From an uncultured Pelagibacteraceae bacterium (lineage in GTDB: Bacteria; Pseudomonadota; Alphaproteobacteria; Pelagibacterales; Pelagibacteraceae): a DNA stretch of 57,419 bases. Of this stretch, positions 46,410 through 55,140 are shown piece after piece (position 1 is the first letter of the stretch; every line of letters begins with the position of its first letter). The notes beneath the pieces are model-generated. The model was not told the origin of the DNA and searched no databases. It saw nothing but the letters and a program-made list of their open reading frames with translations. The translations under genes and the position numbers were made by a program. Location: assembly GCA_902604005.1 (NCBI GenBank), contig CACKXH010000005.1, positions 1 through 57,419 of the forward strand, in the 5' to 3' direction.

Positions 46410-47564
46410 ATGAATATAAATTTTAAAATTATCTTTTTTACAACTTTAAGCTTTTTTTTGATTTCTTCCTTAGCAATTTCTTCTGAGGAAAAAATTAAAA
46501 TAGGTTTATTAGTACCTATGACTGGTGAAGATGAAAATCTTGGAAAGCTAATTATTAAATCAACACGAATGGCTCTTGAAGATATTAATACCGATAAATT
46601 AGAAATTTACCCAAAAGATACTGCGTCTAACCCCGATCAAACTTTTAAGTCTGCAACTCAATTTAAAGATATGGGTATCAAAATTGTTATTGGTCCGGTT
46701 TTTTATAAAAATTTAATCTATCTAGATGGACTAGAGGATATAATTTTTTTATCTCTTACAAATAAAACACTAAATCTTCCAAAAAATGTAATTAGTAGTG
46801 GTGTAAATGCTACATCTCAATTAAATGCTATAAAAAAATTTATTAATTCAAATGAAATAAAAAAAACAATTTTCTTAACACCTAAATTAGATTATGAGCC
46901 AGAGATTAAAAAGGCTATTATAGAGTCTAAAATAAAAACTTTTAAACATTTTATATATGATACTGAACCAACTAAACTCACTGCTCAAATTGAAAAAATA
47001 ACAAATTATAAAATAAGAAAACAAAACTTAGCAGATGAAATAAAAAGAGTAAAAAAATCAGATCTTATTGATAAGGAAAAACAATTAGAAAAGTTAGAGA
47101 AAATATATACAATAGGAAATGTAAATTTTAATTCTGTTATTATTTCAGATTTTGGTCAAAGTTTAAAAAGCGTTATTACATCACTTTTATATACCGATGT
47201 TTCACCAAAAAATAAACATATAATAACTTTTAATCAATGGTTTGATAAAAGTTTATTAAATGAAAAGGCAATTCAACCAATTTACTATCCATCTATAAAT
47301 AGAAAAAACTTAAATACTTTTGAAAATAAATTTTTTAAAAAGTTTGATGAATATCCAAATCATCTTTCACTATTAAGCTATGATTTGGTTGGACTTATAT
47401 ATTATTTATCAATTAAAAATGAAATATTAGAGATAGATAAATTGTTTAAGAAAAAAAATTCATTTAAGGGAAAAATTGGAATTTTTGATATTAAAAACAA
47501 TAAAATAAATCATAGGTTAAACTTTTATCAAATCAAAGATGGAAAAATTAAAGAAATTTTTTAA
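46410..47564 (+). CDS. LpoA-like periplasmic-binding-fold protein
   Basis: A 384-residue exported protein with a signal peptide (about 1-24) and a type-1 periplasmic binding fold: IKIGLLVPMTGEDENLGKL, DTASNPDQTFKSATQFKDMG, IVIGPV. The alphaproteobacterial counterpart beside rsmI is annotated as penicillin-binding-protein activator (LpoA-like). No lipobox Cys is seen, unlike LpoA. An amino-acid-binding role cannot be excluded. It overlaps rdgB by 17 nt, tail to tail. Confidence 0.78.
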   Translation: MNINFKIIFFTTLSFFLISSLAISSEEKIKIGLLVPMTGEDENLGKLIIKSTRMALEDINTDKLEIYPKDTASNPDQTFKSATQFKDMGIKIVIGPVFYKNLIYLDGLEDIIFLSLTNKTLNLPKNVISSGVNATSQLNAIKKFINSNEIKKTIFLTPKLDYEPEIKKAIIESKIKTFKHFIYDTEPTKLTAQIEKITNYKIRKQNLADEIKRVKKSDLIDKEKQLEKLEKIYTIGNVNFNSVIISDFGQSLKSVITSLLYTDVSPKNKHIITFNQWFDKSLLNEKAIQPIYYPSINRKNLNTFENKFFKKFDEYPNHLSLLSYDLVGLIYYLSIKNEILEIDKLFKKKNSFKGKIGIFDIKNNKINHRLNFYQIKDGKIKEIF

Positions 47565-48150
47565 TTTTTTTAAATGCTTTATACCTGTGATCAATCTTAT
47601 ATTTTTGTGATGGTTTCATTTCTCCAAAAGTTTTCTTTTTTTTATTAGGAATAAATATCGGATCATATCCAAAACCATTCGTGCCTCTTGATTTTTTTGA
47701 AATTCTTCCTTCAACTTTTCCAACAACACATGCTATTTTTTTATCTAAATAACTAATAGACAAAGCACAAACAAAACGTGCAACTACTTTTTTCTTTTTC
47801 CAGTTTTTATCTTTTTTATCTAATTCTCTAAATACTTTTTTAATAGCTTTATTGAAATTAGACTGTTTTCCTCCCCATCTTGCTGAATATATTCCTGGCC
47901 TTTTATCTAAAATATCAATTTCCAAACCTGAATCATCAGCTAAACAAATTAATTTTGTTTTTTTTGAAAAATACCTTGATTTTATCAAGGAATTTTCTTG
48001 AAATGTTTTTCCATTTTCTCTGGGACTTTTAAGTTTAAACTTTAATGTGGATAGAATTTTAAGATGTTTGGGGAGTAAACTCTTTATTTCTATTAATTTT
48101 CCTTTGTTATTAGTGCCTATAAGTAATTTTTTAATTTTTTTATTTAACAT
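47548..48150 (-). CDS. rdgB: XTP/dITP diphosphatase (RdgB/HAM1)
   Basis: A 200-residue house-cleaning pyrophosphatase for deaminated purine nucleotides. Visible are GTNNKGKLIEIKSLL, LADDSGLEIDIL, PGIYSARWGG and GFGYDPIFIP. The last motif reads IDHRYKAF where the family usually has SHR. Very Lys-rich. Divergent from grpE with 36 nt between, a common alphaproteobacterial arrangement without the hrcA gene in between. Confidence 0.93.
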   Translation of the reverse strand: MLNKKIKKLLIGTNNKGKLIEIKSLLPKHLKILSTLKFKLKSPRENGKTFQENSLIKSRYFSKKTKLICLADDSGLEIDILDKRPGIYSARWGGKQSNFNKAIKKVFRELDKKDKNWKKKKVVARFVCALSISYLDKKIACVVGKVEGRISKKSRGTNGFGYDPIFIPNKKKKTFGEMKPSQKYKIDHRYKAFKKIKKFL

Positions 48151-48186
48151 CTAGAAATTTAAAATTTTCTTACCATATAAGACTAA

Positions 48187-48795
48187 ATGGAAAAAGATCA
48201 AAGCAAAAAAAAAGAACCTGATTTAGAAGAAGTTAATCAAAATTCAGAAAATGATAAAAAAGAAGAACAGGTTTCCAAAGAACAAAGTTCAGAAGAAAAA
48301 ATTTTAGAATTAGAAGATAAGTTAGCTAGAACTTTTGCTGAAATGGAAAACCAAAGGAGAAGGTTTGAAAAAGAAAAAGAAGAGGCTTTTGAATATGGTG
48401 GATTTGCTTTTGCAAAAGAGGCCTTAAACCTAATTGATAATCTCGAGCGATCAAAACAAATTTTAAAAAATGATAAATCTTTAGAAAACTCTGAAGCTCT
48501 TAAAAAAATGTTAGAACATTTTGATATTATAAATAAAGATTTAATTTCTATTTTTTTAAAAAATAATATTAAACCAATTGATAGTTTAAATAAAAAATTA
48601 GATCCAAATTATCATCAAGCAATGATGGAAATAGAAGATGATCAAAAAGAACCGGGAACTATAGTTCAAGAGATTCAGAAAGGTTTTACTATTAAAGATA
48701 GATTATTACGACCTTCATTAGTAGGAGTCTCAAAAAAATCCACAAATAAAAACTCAAAAAATGAGGAAAATAAAGAAAATTTAGATAAGAAATAA
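48187..48795 (+). CDS. grpE: Nucleotide-exchange factor GrpE
   Basis: A 202-residue DnaK co-chaperone. An acidic/Lys-rich disordered N-terminus (1-35) precedes a long coiled coil (EKILELEDKLARTFAEMENQ) and the C-terminal beta-wing with PNYHQAMMEIEDD and GTIVQEIQKGFTIKDRLLRPSLV-type end. A Lys/Asn-rich tail follows. First of grpE-dnaK-dnaJ. Confidence 0.95.
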   Translation: MEKDQSKKKEPDLEEVNQNSENDKKEEQVSKEQSSEEKILELEDKLARTFAEMENQRRRFEKEKEEAFEYGGFAFAKEALNLIDNLERSKQILKNDKSLENSEALKKMLEHFDIINKDLISIFLKNNIKPIDSLNKKLDPNYHQAMMEIEDDQKEPGTIVQEIQKGFTIKDRLLRPSLVGVSKKSTNKNSKNEENKENLDKK

Positions 48796-48807
48796 TGATT
48801 GTATCAA

Positions 48808-48835
48808 CTTGTAGAATTCAATTTAACCCCTATAT
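48808..48835 (+). promoter_or_regulatory. RpoH (sigma-32)-like promoter of dnaK
   Basis: CTTGTAG (48808-48814), 12-nt spacer, CCCCTATAT (48827-48835), close to the heat-shock consensus CTTGAAA-N12-15-CCCCATAT. It lies in the 60-nt grpE-dnaK gap, about 15 nt before the predicted leader. No CIRCE inverted repeat is present. Confidence 0.65.
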
Positions 48836-48855
48836 GAAGGTAAAGAGACATAACT

Positions 48856-50781
48856 ATGAGTAAAATAATTGGAATAGATTTAGGAACGACTAATTCTTGT
48901 GTTGCGATAATGGAAGGTAGTCAGGCGAAAGTTTTGGAAAATGCAGAAGGTACAAGAACAACTCCTTCTGTAGTAGCTTTTACAGAAGAAAAAGAAAAAT
49001 TAATTGGACAGCCAGCCAAGAGACAAGCTGTAACCAATCCAGAAAATACTATATTTGCTGTTAAAAGATTAATTGGAAGAAATTTTGAAGACCCCACAGT
49101 AAAAAAAGATATAGAAGCCGCTCCATTTAAAATTGTAAATTCTGAAAAAGGTGATGCTTGGATAGAAACTAAAGGTGAGAAGTATTCACCATCACAAATT
49201 TCAGCTTTCATACTTCAAAAAATGAAAGAAACTGCAGAAAAATATTTAGGACAAGCTGTAACAAAAGCTGTAATTACTGTTCCAGCATATTTTAATGATG
49301 CTCAAAGACAAGCAACAAAAGATGCAGGTAAAATAGCTGGTTTAGAAGTTTTAAGAATTATTAATGAACCTACTGCTGCATCATTAGCTTATGGTTTAGA
49401 CAAAAAACAAAATAAAAAAATTGCTGTTTATGATTTAGGTGGAGGAACTTTCGATGTATCTATTCTTGAATTAGGGGATGGAGTATTTGAAGTTAAATCT
49501 ACTAATGGAGATACATTTTTAGGTGGTGAAGATTTTGATAATGCAGTTGTAGAATATTTGATATCAGAGTTTAAAAAAGATAGTGGTATAGATTTAAAAT
49601 CAGATAAATTAGCTTTGCAAAGATTAAAAGAGGCTGCAGAAAAAGCAAAAATTGAATTATCAGCTGCAGAACAAACTGATATTAACTTACCATTTATAAC
49701 TGCAGATAAAACTGGTCCAAAACACATCAATCTAAAAATGACAAGAGCTAAACTCGAAGCTTTAGTGGAAGAACTAATAGCTAGAACAATTCCACCATGT
49801 AAGACTGCACTTAAAGATGCTGGTATTTCAGCAAATGATATTGATGAAATTGTAATGGTTGGTGGTATGACTAGAATGCCTAAAGTGATCAATGAAGTGA
49901 AAAATTTCTTTGGAAAAGAACCAAACAAAAGTGTTAATCCAGATGAAGTAGTAGCAATGGGCGCTGCCATCCAAGCTGGAGTTTTGCAGGGTGACGTAAA
50001 AGATGTTCTTTTATTAGATGTGACTCCGTTGTCTCTTGGAATTGAAACTCTTGGAGGAGTATCAACAAAACTTATTGAAAAAAACACAACTATACCTACA
50101 AAAAAAAGCCAAGTATTTTCAACTGCTGAAGATAATCAGCCAGCAGTTTCAATTAGAGTTCTTCAAGGAGAAAGGGAAATGGCAACGGATAATAAGTTGC
50201 TAGGAAACTTCGAATTAATTGGTATTGCTCCAGCACCTAGAGGAGTTCCTCAAATTGAAGTTACATTTGATATTGATGCTAATGGAATAGTCAATGTATC
50301 AGCAAAAGACAAAGGAACTGGAAAAGAACAAAAAATACAAATTCAAGCGTCAGGTGGATTAAGTGATGAAGAAATAGAAAAAATGGTTAAAGACGCTGAA
50401 GCCAATAAAGAAGCTGATAAAAAGAAAAGAGAATCTGTAGATGTGAGAAACCAAGCAGATACCTTAATTCATTCAACAGAAAAAAATCTAAAAGAACATG
50501 GATCAAAAATCTCAGATACTGAAAAAAAAGCAATTGAAGATGGATCAGCTGCTTTAAAAGAATCTTTAAAAGGTGAAGATATCGAAGATATTAAGAAAAA
50601 GACTGAGACTTTAGTTCAGTCCTCAATGAAACTAGGAGAAGCTATTTATAAATCACAACAAAACAAAAAACCAGATTCTGGTAAAGATGATGGAAAAGAT
50701 GAAAAGGAAAAAAAAGACGATAATGTTGTTGATGCGGATTTTGAAGAAGTAAAAGACGAAAATAAAGAAAAAAGCGCTTAA
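48856..50781 (+). CDS. dnaK: Chaperone DnaK (Hsp70)
   Basis: A 641-residue ATP-driven chaperone. [17 protein letters not shown] at the start, [29 protein letters not shown] and [10 protein letters not shown] mark the ATPase domain. The substrate domain has [17 protein letters not shown]. The acidic C-terminal tail ends [16 protein letters not shown]. Gene order grpE-dnaK-dnaJ and its own sigma-32-like promoter suggest heat-shock control. Confidence 0.98.
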   Translation: MSKIIGIDLGTTNSCVAIMEGSQAKVLENAEGTRTTPSVVAFTEEKEKLIGQPAKRQAVTNPENTIFAVKRLIGRNFEDPTVKKDIEAAPFKIVNSEKGDAWIETKGEKYSPSQISAFILQKMKETAEKYLGQAVTKAVITVPAYFNDAQRQATKDAGKIAGLEVLRIINEPTAASLAYGLDKKQNKKIAVYDLGGGTFDVSILELGDGVFEVKSTNGDTFLGGEDFDNAVVEYLISEFKKDSGIDLKSDKLALQRLKEAAEKAKIELSAAEQTDINLPFITADKTGPKHINLKMTRAKLEALVEELIARTIPPCKTALKDAGISANDIDEIVMVGGMTRMPKVINEVKNFFGKEPNKSVNPDEVVAMGAAIQAGVLQGDVKDVLLLDVTPLSLGIETLGGVSTKLIEKNTTIPTKKSQVFSTAEDNQPAVSIRVLQGEREMATDNKLLGNFELIGIAPAPRGVPQIEVTFDIDANGIVNVSAKDKGTGKEQKIQIQASGGLSDEEIEKMVKDAEANKEADKKKRESVDVRNQADTLIHSTEKNLKEHGSKISDTEKKAIEDGSAALKESLKGEDIEDIKKKTETLVQSSMKLGEAIYKSQQNKKPDSGKDDGKDEKEKKDDNVVDADFEEVKDENKEKSA

Positions 50782-50809
50782 CTGACATCTATTTGTCCAG
50801 GTTATATAC

Positions 50810-51949
50810 ATGGCTAAAAGAGATTATTATGATGTCCTGGGCGTTGGAAAAAATGTAAGTCCTGATGAATTAAAATCAGCTTATAGAAAATTAGCTGTTA
50901 AGTATCATCCAGATAAAAATCCAGATGATAAAGTAGCTGAGGATAAATTTAAAGAGGCTAGCGAAGCCTACGGTGTTCTCTCAGACAAATCAAAAAAAGA
51001 AAACTATGACAATTTTGGTCATGCTGCCTTTGAAAATGGGGGTGGTGGACAAGGAGGTTTCGGTGGCTTTGGAGGTTTCAGTGGAGCAGACTTTTCAGAT
51101 ATTTTTGAAGATTTTTTTGGCGATTTTGGTGGAGGTGGTAGAAGAAGCTCGAGAGGTCGAAATTCTAATAATAGAGGTTCAGATTTAAGATACGACTTAT
51201 CAATTACTCTAGAAGAAGCCTATTTAGGTAAAAAACAAAATATACAATTTTCTACTTCTGAAAAATGCAATACATGTAAAGGAAATGGTTCAAAGCCAGG
51301 TTCAAGTCCAGACAGATGTACTTATTGTGGTGGAAATGGAAGAGTGCGTTCAAATCAGGGATTTTTTACAGTTCAACAAACTTGCCCTCAATGTGCTGGT
51401 AGCGGAGAAGAAATAACTAATCCATGTACTGATTGTAATGGACAAGGAAACAAACAAACGTCCAAAAAAATATCTGTTACAATACCTAAAGGTGTTGATG
51501 ATGGCACAAGGATAAGACTTGCTGGAAAAGGTGAGGCTGGAACAAGAGGTGGAGCAAGTGGAGACTTATATTTATTTATAAATGTAAAGTCACATGACTT
51601 ATTTAAAAGATCAGATGTTAATTTATTTTTCGAATTCCCAATTTCTATTGCAGATGCTGCACTAGGAACAACAATAGAAATACCTACAATAGACGGCAAA
51701 AAAGCAAAAATTAAAATACCCGATGGAACTCAAGATGGTAAACAATTCAGATTAAAAGGCAAAGGTATGCCATTTATGAGAAGAGGAGATCATGGTGATT
51801 TATATGTTCAGGTTAAAACCGAGGTACCAGTATATTTAAATAAAGAACAAAAAGACTTATTGGAGAGATTTAGAAAAATAGAAAATGAAAAATCCAATCC
51901 AAGCATTAAGAAATTTTTCCAAAAAGCTAAAAGTTTTTGGAATAGTTAA
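50810..51949 (+). CDS. dnaJ: Chaperone DnaJ (Hsp40)
   Basis: A 379-residue co-chaperone. J domain with HPD ([10 protein letters not shown]), Gly/Phe-rich linker (about 77-110), four zinc-binding C-x2-C-x-G-x-G repeats ([32 protein letters not shown]), then the two C-terminal substrate domains. Full length with all motifs intact. 28 nt after dnaK. Confidence 0.98.
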   Translation: MAKRDYYDVLGVGKNVSPDELKSAYRKLAVKYHPDKNPDDKVAEDKFKEASEAYGVLSDKSKKENYDNFGHAAFENGGGGQGGFGGFGGFSGADFSDIFEDFFGDFGGGGRRSSRGRNSNNRGSDLRYDLSITLEEAYLGKKQNIQFSTSEKCNTCKGNGSKPGSSPDRCTYCGGNGRVRSNQGFFTVQQTCPQCAGSGEEITNPCTDCNGQGNKQTSKKISVTIPKGVDDGTRIRLAGKGEAGTRGGASGDLYLFINVKSHDLFKRSDVNLFFEFPISIADAALGTTIEIPTIDGKKAKIKIPDGTQDGKQFRLKGKGMPFMRRGDHGDLYVQVKTEVPVYLNKEQKDLLERFRKIENEKSNPSIKKFFQKAKSFWNS

Positions 51950-51952
51950 TAA

Positions 51953-52120
51953 ATGAATTTAGAACAGATAATACCTGCTATTTTCTTAATAGCAGTTTTA
52001 ATTTTAGTTCTTCCAAGTTTTTTAAGTTCTAATTCCAAAACAAAACAATTAATTAAAAATTTATTTATTTGGTCTATAATTGTTGTCTCTATTGTGTTAG
52101 TTTCATATCTTATCTTTTAA
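51953..52120 (+). CDS. 55-residue two-helix membrane protein
   Basis: Small frame between dnaJ and dapB starting MNLEQIIPAIFLIAVLILVL. Two hydrophobic segments (about 6-23 and 37-55) flank a polar loop SSNSKTKQLIKN. It starts 3 nt after the dnaJ stop and shares one base with dapB (TAATG), so it is tightly packed in a translated run, which argues that it is real. I do not recognise a family and give no function. Confidence 0.68.
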   Translation: MNLEQIIPAIFLIAVLILVLPSFLSSNSKTKQLIKNLFIWSIIVVSIVLVSYLIF

Positions 52121-52896
52121 TGAAAAAAATTAATTTAGCTGTAACTGGATGTTTAGGTAGAATGGGTCAACAGATAATTAAATCTGTAAGACAAGATAAA
52201 GATTTTAGATTAGTGGCGATTACAGAAAATAAAAAAAAAAACAAAAAAATTAGTGGAATTAAAATTAATTTAAATAACGAACAAACATTTAAAAAAGCAA
52301 ATCTAATAATAGATTTTACAATTCCGAAATGTACTTTTCAGATTCTAAAAATAGCAACAAGATTAAAAAAGAGAGTAGTAATTGGAACTACTGGATTTAC
52401 AAAAAAAGAAGAAAATTTAATAAAAAAATTTTCAAAAAAAATTCCAATTTTAAAAGCTGGAAATATGAGTTTAGGTATTAACCTTTTAATGTATCTAACA
52501 GAAATTACTTCTAGCTCGCTTGGAAAAAATTTCTTAAGTAAAATTTATGAAATTCATCATAAACATAAAAAAGATTATCCATCTGGTACTGCTTTGATGT
52601 TAGGAAAAGGAATTGCAGAAGGAAGAAAAAAGAACTTTTATAATCTGATAGGAAAAAAATATTTTAACAAGAAGGATTTTCCTTATGGAAATAAAATTAA
52701 TTTCAACTCTATAAGAAAAGGTGAAATTATTGGTGAACATGAAGTTAAATTCTCAAGTGGGAAAGAAATCATAACTTTAAACCATGAAGCTTTTGATAGA
52801 GCTTTATATTCTGAGGGTGCTTTATCAGCTGCAAAATGGTTAATGAGAAAAAAACCAGGGCTTTATTCCATGAGAGATCTTATGAATTTCAAATAA
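52120..52896 (+). CDS. dapB: 4-hydroxy-tetrahydrodipicolinate reductase
   Basis: Lysine/DAP-pathway reductase. NAD(P) motif VTGCLGRMGQQI, then IIDFTIPKCT, GTTGFTKKE, and the active-site EIHHKHKKDYPSGTA. The start MKKINLAVTG matches the family; the 17 upstream in-frame residues belong to the previous small gene's region and are rejected. 258 residues. One-base overlaps on both sides. Confidence 0.96.
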   Translation: MKKINLAVTGCLGRMGQQIIKSVRQDKDFRLVAITENKKKNKKISGIKINLNNEQTFKKANLIIDFTIPKCTFQILKIATRLKKRVVIGTTGFTKKEENLIKKFSKKIPILKAGNMSLGINLLMYLTEITSSSLGKNFLSKIYEIHHKHKKDYPSGTALMLGKGIAEGRKKNFYNLIGKKYFNKKDFPYGNKINFNSIRKGEIIGEHEVKFSSGKEIITLNHEAFDRALYSEGALSAAKWLMRKKPGLYSMRDLMNFK

Positions 52897-53549
52897 TGAG
52901 TGAAATTCAAAGAGCTAAGGTAATTCATAAAATCTTAAATAAAATTTATCCAACTATAAAAGTTCCTCTTAAAAGTAGAAACGTTTTTACGCTATTAATT
53001 TCTGTTTTACTTTCTGCCCAGTGTACAGACGTAAATGTAAATAATGTTACAAGAGATATTTATCCAAAATATTATAAACCACAACATTTTAAAAAATTAG
53101 GAAGAAGAAAAATTGAAAAATTAATTAAAAAAATTGGTATATTTAGAATAAAAGCAAAAAGTATTTATAATCTCTCAAAATTATTGATCAAACAACATGA
53201 TGGCAAAGTTCCAAATACTTTTGAAGAATTAGAAAAACTTCCTGGTGTCGGTCATAAAACAGCGAGTGTAGTAATGTCACAAGGATTTGGATATCCTGCA
53301 TTTGCTGTTGATACACATATCCACAGACTGGCTCAAAGATGGGGGTTAACTAATGGAAAAAATGTTGAACAAACTGAAAAAGATTTAAAGAGATTATTTC
53401 CTGAAAAAGACTGGAACAAACTTCATCTTCAAATAATCTATTACGGTAGAGAGTATTGTAAGGCTCGCGATTGTTATGGATTAACTTGTAAAATTTGCAC
53501 TTCTTGCTATCCTAATAGAAGAAAACCGCTAATAACAAAAAAAGCTTAA
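52896..53549 (+). CDS. nth: Endonuclease III
   Basis: Base-excision glycosylase/AP lyase for oxidised pyrimidines. VLLSAQCTDVNVNNVT, the helix-hairpin-helix LPGVGHKTASVVM with catalytic Lys, and VDTHIHRLAQRWG with catalytic Asp are present. The C-terminal Fe-S loop runs CKARDCYGLTCKICTSC, with cysteines at relative positions 0, 5, 10, 13 and 16 instead of the usual 0, 7, 10 and 16. Start MSEIQRAKV shares a base with the dapB stop. 217 residues. Confidence 0.94.
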   Translation: MSEIQRAKVIHKILNKIYPTIKVPLKSRNVFTLLISVLLSAQCTDVNVNNVTRDIYPKYYKPQHFKKLGRRKIEKLIKKIGIFRIKAKSIYNLSKLLIKQHDGKVPNTFEELEKLPGVGHKTASVVMSQGFGYPAFAVDTHIHRLAQRWGLTNGKNVEQTEKDLKRLFPEKDWNKLHLQIIYYGREYCKARDCYGLTCKICTSCYPNRRKPLITKKA

Positions 53550-53550
53550 A

Positions 53551-54480
53551 ATGAAAATCCTTGGCATTGGTAATGCAATAGTTGATGTAATTTGTAAGGT
53601 AAATGAAAAATTCATTTCTGAAAATAATTTAACTAAAGGCACAATGAAATTAATTTTTGATGAAAGTGAGTTTCAAATTTTATTATCTAATCTTAAAATT
53701 GAAAAAACAATTTCTGGTGGCTCAGTCGCAAATTCGATTGTCGGTTTATCCCAACTTGGAAATGAAGTTGGATTTATAGGAAAAATTTCTGATGATGATT
53801 TAGGTAATAAATATGAAGAGGGATTAAAAAAAGAAAATGTTAAGTATTTTTACACTAAAAAAAAAGAAAAACTTCCAACCGGAACATGTTTAATTTTAGT
53901 AACTCCGGACTCAGAACGAACAATGTGCACTTTTTTAGGTACAGCTGGTCAAATTAATGAAAATGACATAAATTTAGATGCAGTAAATAAAAGTGAATTA
54001 ATTTTTTTAGAGGGTTATTTGTGGGATGAAGGAAGTCCCCAAAAAGCATTTGAAAAAGCTATTTTAAATTCAAAAAAAGTTGCAATGTCTCTTTCTGATA
54101 AATTCTGTGTAGAAAGACATAAATCGCACTTTTTGTATTTAGTTAAAAATAAATTAGACATAACATTCGCTAACGAAGAAGAAATTATGTCTTTGATTAA
54201 CACTAAGGACTTTGATGAAGTGATAAAATTTGCAAAAGAAATTAAAAAACATTTAATAATTACACGTGGAGAAAAAGGTGCTATTTCAATTATGAATAAT
54301 AAAATTGCAGAAATAGGAGCGAAAAAAAATTTAAAAATTGTAGATTTAACCGGAGCTGGTGACTTATTTGCTGCTGGTTATTTACACAGCTATATTAAAA
54401 ATCACCCATTAGAAAAATGCCTGGAGAAAGGCACAGAAATGTCAACTAAAGTTATTCAACAAATCGGAGCGCGATTTTAA
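53551..54480 (+). CDS. PfkB-family sugar/nucleoside kinase (adenosine-kinase-like)
   Basis: A 309-residue ribokinase-fold kinase. GIGNAIVDVICKV at the start, SGGSVANSIVGLSQLG for substrate binding, TRGEKGA, and DLTGAGDLFAAGYLH with the catalytic Asp. The pattern is that of the bacterial adenosine kinase-like group; substrate is not certain. Its last 39 nt overlap the convergent arfA-like gene, and its stop codon lies inside a terminator hairpin. Confidence 0.88.
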   Translation: MKILGIGNAIVDVICKVNEKFISENNLTKGTMKLIFDESEFQILLSNLKIEKTISGGSVANSIVGLSQLGNEVGFIGKISDDDLGNKYEEGLKKENVKYFYTKKKEKLPTGTCLILVTPDSERTMCTFLGTAGQINENDINLDAVNKSELIFLEGYLWDEGSPQKAFEKAILNSKKVAMSLSDKFCVERHKSHFLYLVKNKLDITFANEEEIMSLINTKDFDEVIKFAKEIKKHLIITRGEKGAISIMNNKIAEIGAKKNLKIVDLTGAGDLFAAGYLHSYIKNHPLEKCLEKGTEMSTKVIQQIGARF

Positions 54481-54579
54481 TTTTTTTCTTTTAAAACTTC
54501 CTTTGCCTTTTTTAGGTTTTACAATTTTTTGCTTATATCTTTTATCAGATAAATTTTTTGCTACTAAATTTTTTTTCAA
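54442..54579 (-). CDS. arfA: ArfA-like alternative ribosome-rescue factor
   Basis: A 45-residue frame with TTG start. The core KRYKQKIVKPKKGKGSFKRK (14-32 with the preceding residues) matches the ArfA signature LFRQRVEKNKKGKGSYMRK, including an identical KKGKGS. ArfA recruits RF2 to ribosomes stalled on nonstop mRNA. The TTG overlaps the TGA of the upstream regulator (TTGA), and the end runs 39 nt into the convergent kinase gene. A 6-bp hairpin AAATCG/CGATTT falls at codons 35-39. The only usable start I see is TTG; no ATG exists in the open frame. Confidence 0.75.
   Translation of the reverse strand: MKKNLVAKNLSDKRYKQKIVKPKKGKGSFKRKKLKSRSDLLNNFS
54464..54489 (+). terminator. Terminator of the dnaJ-dapB-nth-kinase run
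   Basis: Stem AAATCG-gagcg-CGATTT on the plus strand, followed by TAATTTTTTTCTTTT. The kinase stop TAA lies just after the stem. The same hairpin lies inside the arfA-like frame on the other strand. Confidence 0.6.
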
Positions 54580-55136
54580 TTTATTGAATATCCATTTTTT
54601 TCACTCTTAATGAAATTCTCATCATCGAAGTATTCTTTCATTTTTTTTCTTAATCTATAGATATGTGTTTCAACTGTATGTGTTTCGAGTTCAGATACAT
54701 ATCCCCAAACATCTTTTTGTAATTGATCAATTGATACATTTTTTTTTTTATTAATAAAAATTATTAAATTTGCCTCTCTTTCAGTTAGATTAAGTATTTT
54801 GTTTTTCCAACTAATTTCTCGAGAATTTAAATCGAGATTATACTTGCCTACCTTGAAAGATGATTGACTTATAAAATTTTTTTTTAAAAAATTTATATTT
54901 ATAATTTCTAATAGTTTCTCTATCTTTATGGGTAATTCTTTTAAAACTAAACAATTATGTAACTTTTTGTTATTTTCTTTAGCAATTATAATAAAATTTC
55001 CTAATTCATCTAATTTTAATAATGATAGGTCCTTTTCGTTGCTTTTTAAAACTGAAAAATCTAATTTTTCACTAATTTCATTTAAAATATCAAATAAAGT
55101 TTGATATTCATAAATTATTAAATTTTTAGAAATCAT
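54576..55136 (-). CDS. OmpR-like winged-helix regulator with degenerate receiver
   Basis: A 186-residue protein. The C-terminal winged helix is clear: VGKYNLDLNSREISWKNKILNLTEREANLIIFI, then VETHIYRLRKKMKEYF and a KNGYSIN end (read in parts). The N-terminal about 90 residues have receiver-like length, but no phospho-acceptor Asp is visible at the strand where FIIIAKENN stands, so phosphorylation is doubtful. Start chosen at 55136 (MISKNLIIYEYQ), only 4 nt from the divergent L,D-transpeptidase start; an ATG at 55151 would overlap it. No sensor kinase is nearby. Confidence 0.8.
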   Translation of the reverse strand: MISKNLIIYEYQTLFDILNEISEKLDFSVLKSNEKDLSLLKLDELGNFIIIAKENNKKLHNCLVLKELPIKIEKLLEIININFLKKNFISQSSFKVGKYNLDLNSREISWKNKILNLTEREANLIIFINKKKNVSIDQLQKDVWGYVSELETHTVETHIYRLRKKMKEYFDDENFIKSEKNGYSIN

Positions 55137-55140
55137 AGTA

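Noticed and set aside
48151-48186. CIRCE operator in front of grpE
   Set aside because: No TTAGCACTC-N9-GAGTGCTAA-like repeat is present.
49428-50087. Long open frame on the minus strand inside dnaK (219 codons)
   Set aside because: It is antisense to a perfectly conserved dnaK with intact motifs. The Ser/Ile-rich translation has no family likeness, so it is a by-product of codon bias.
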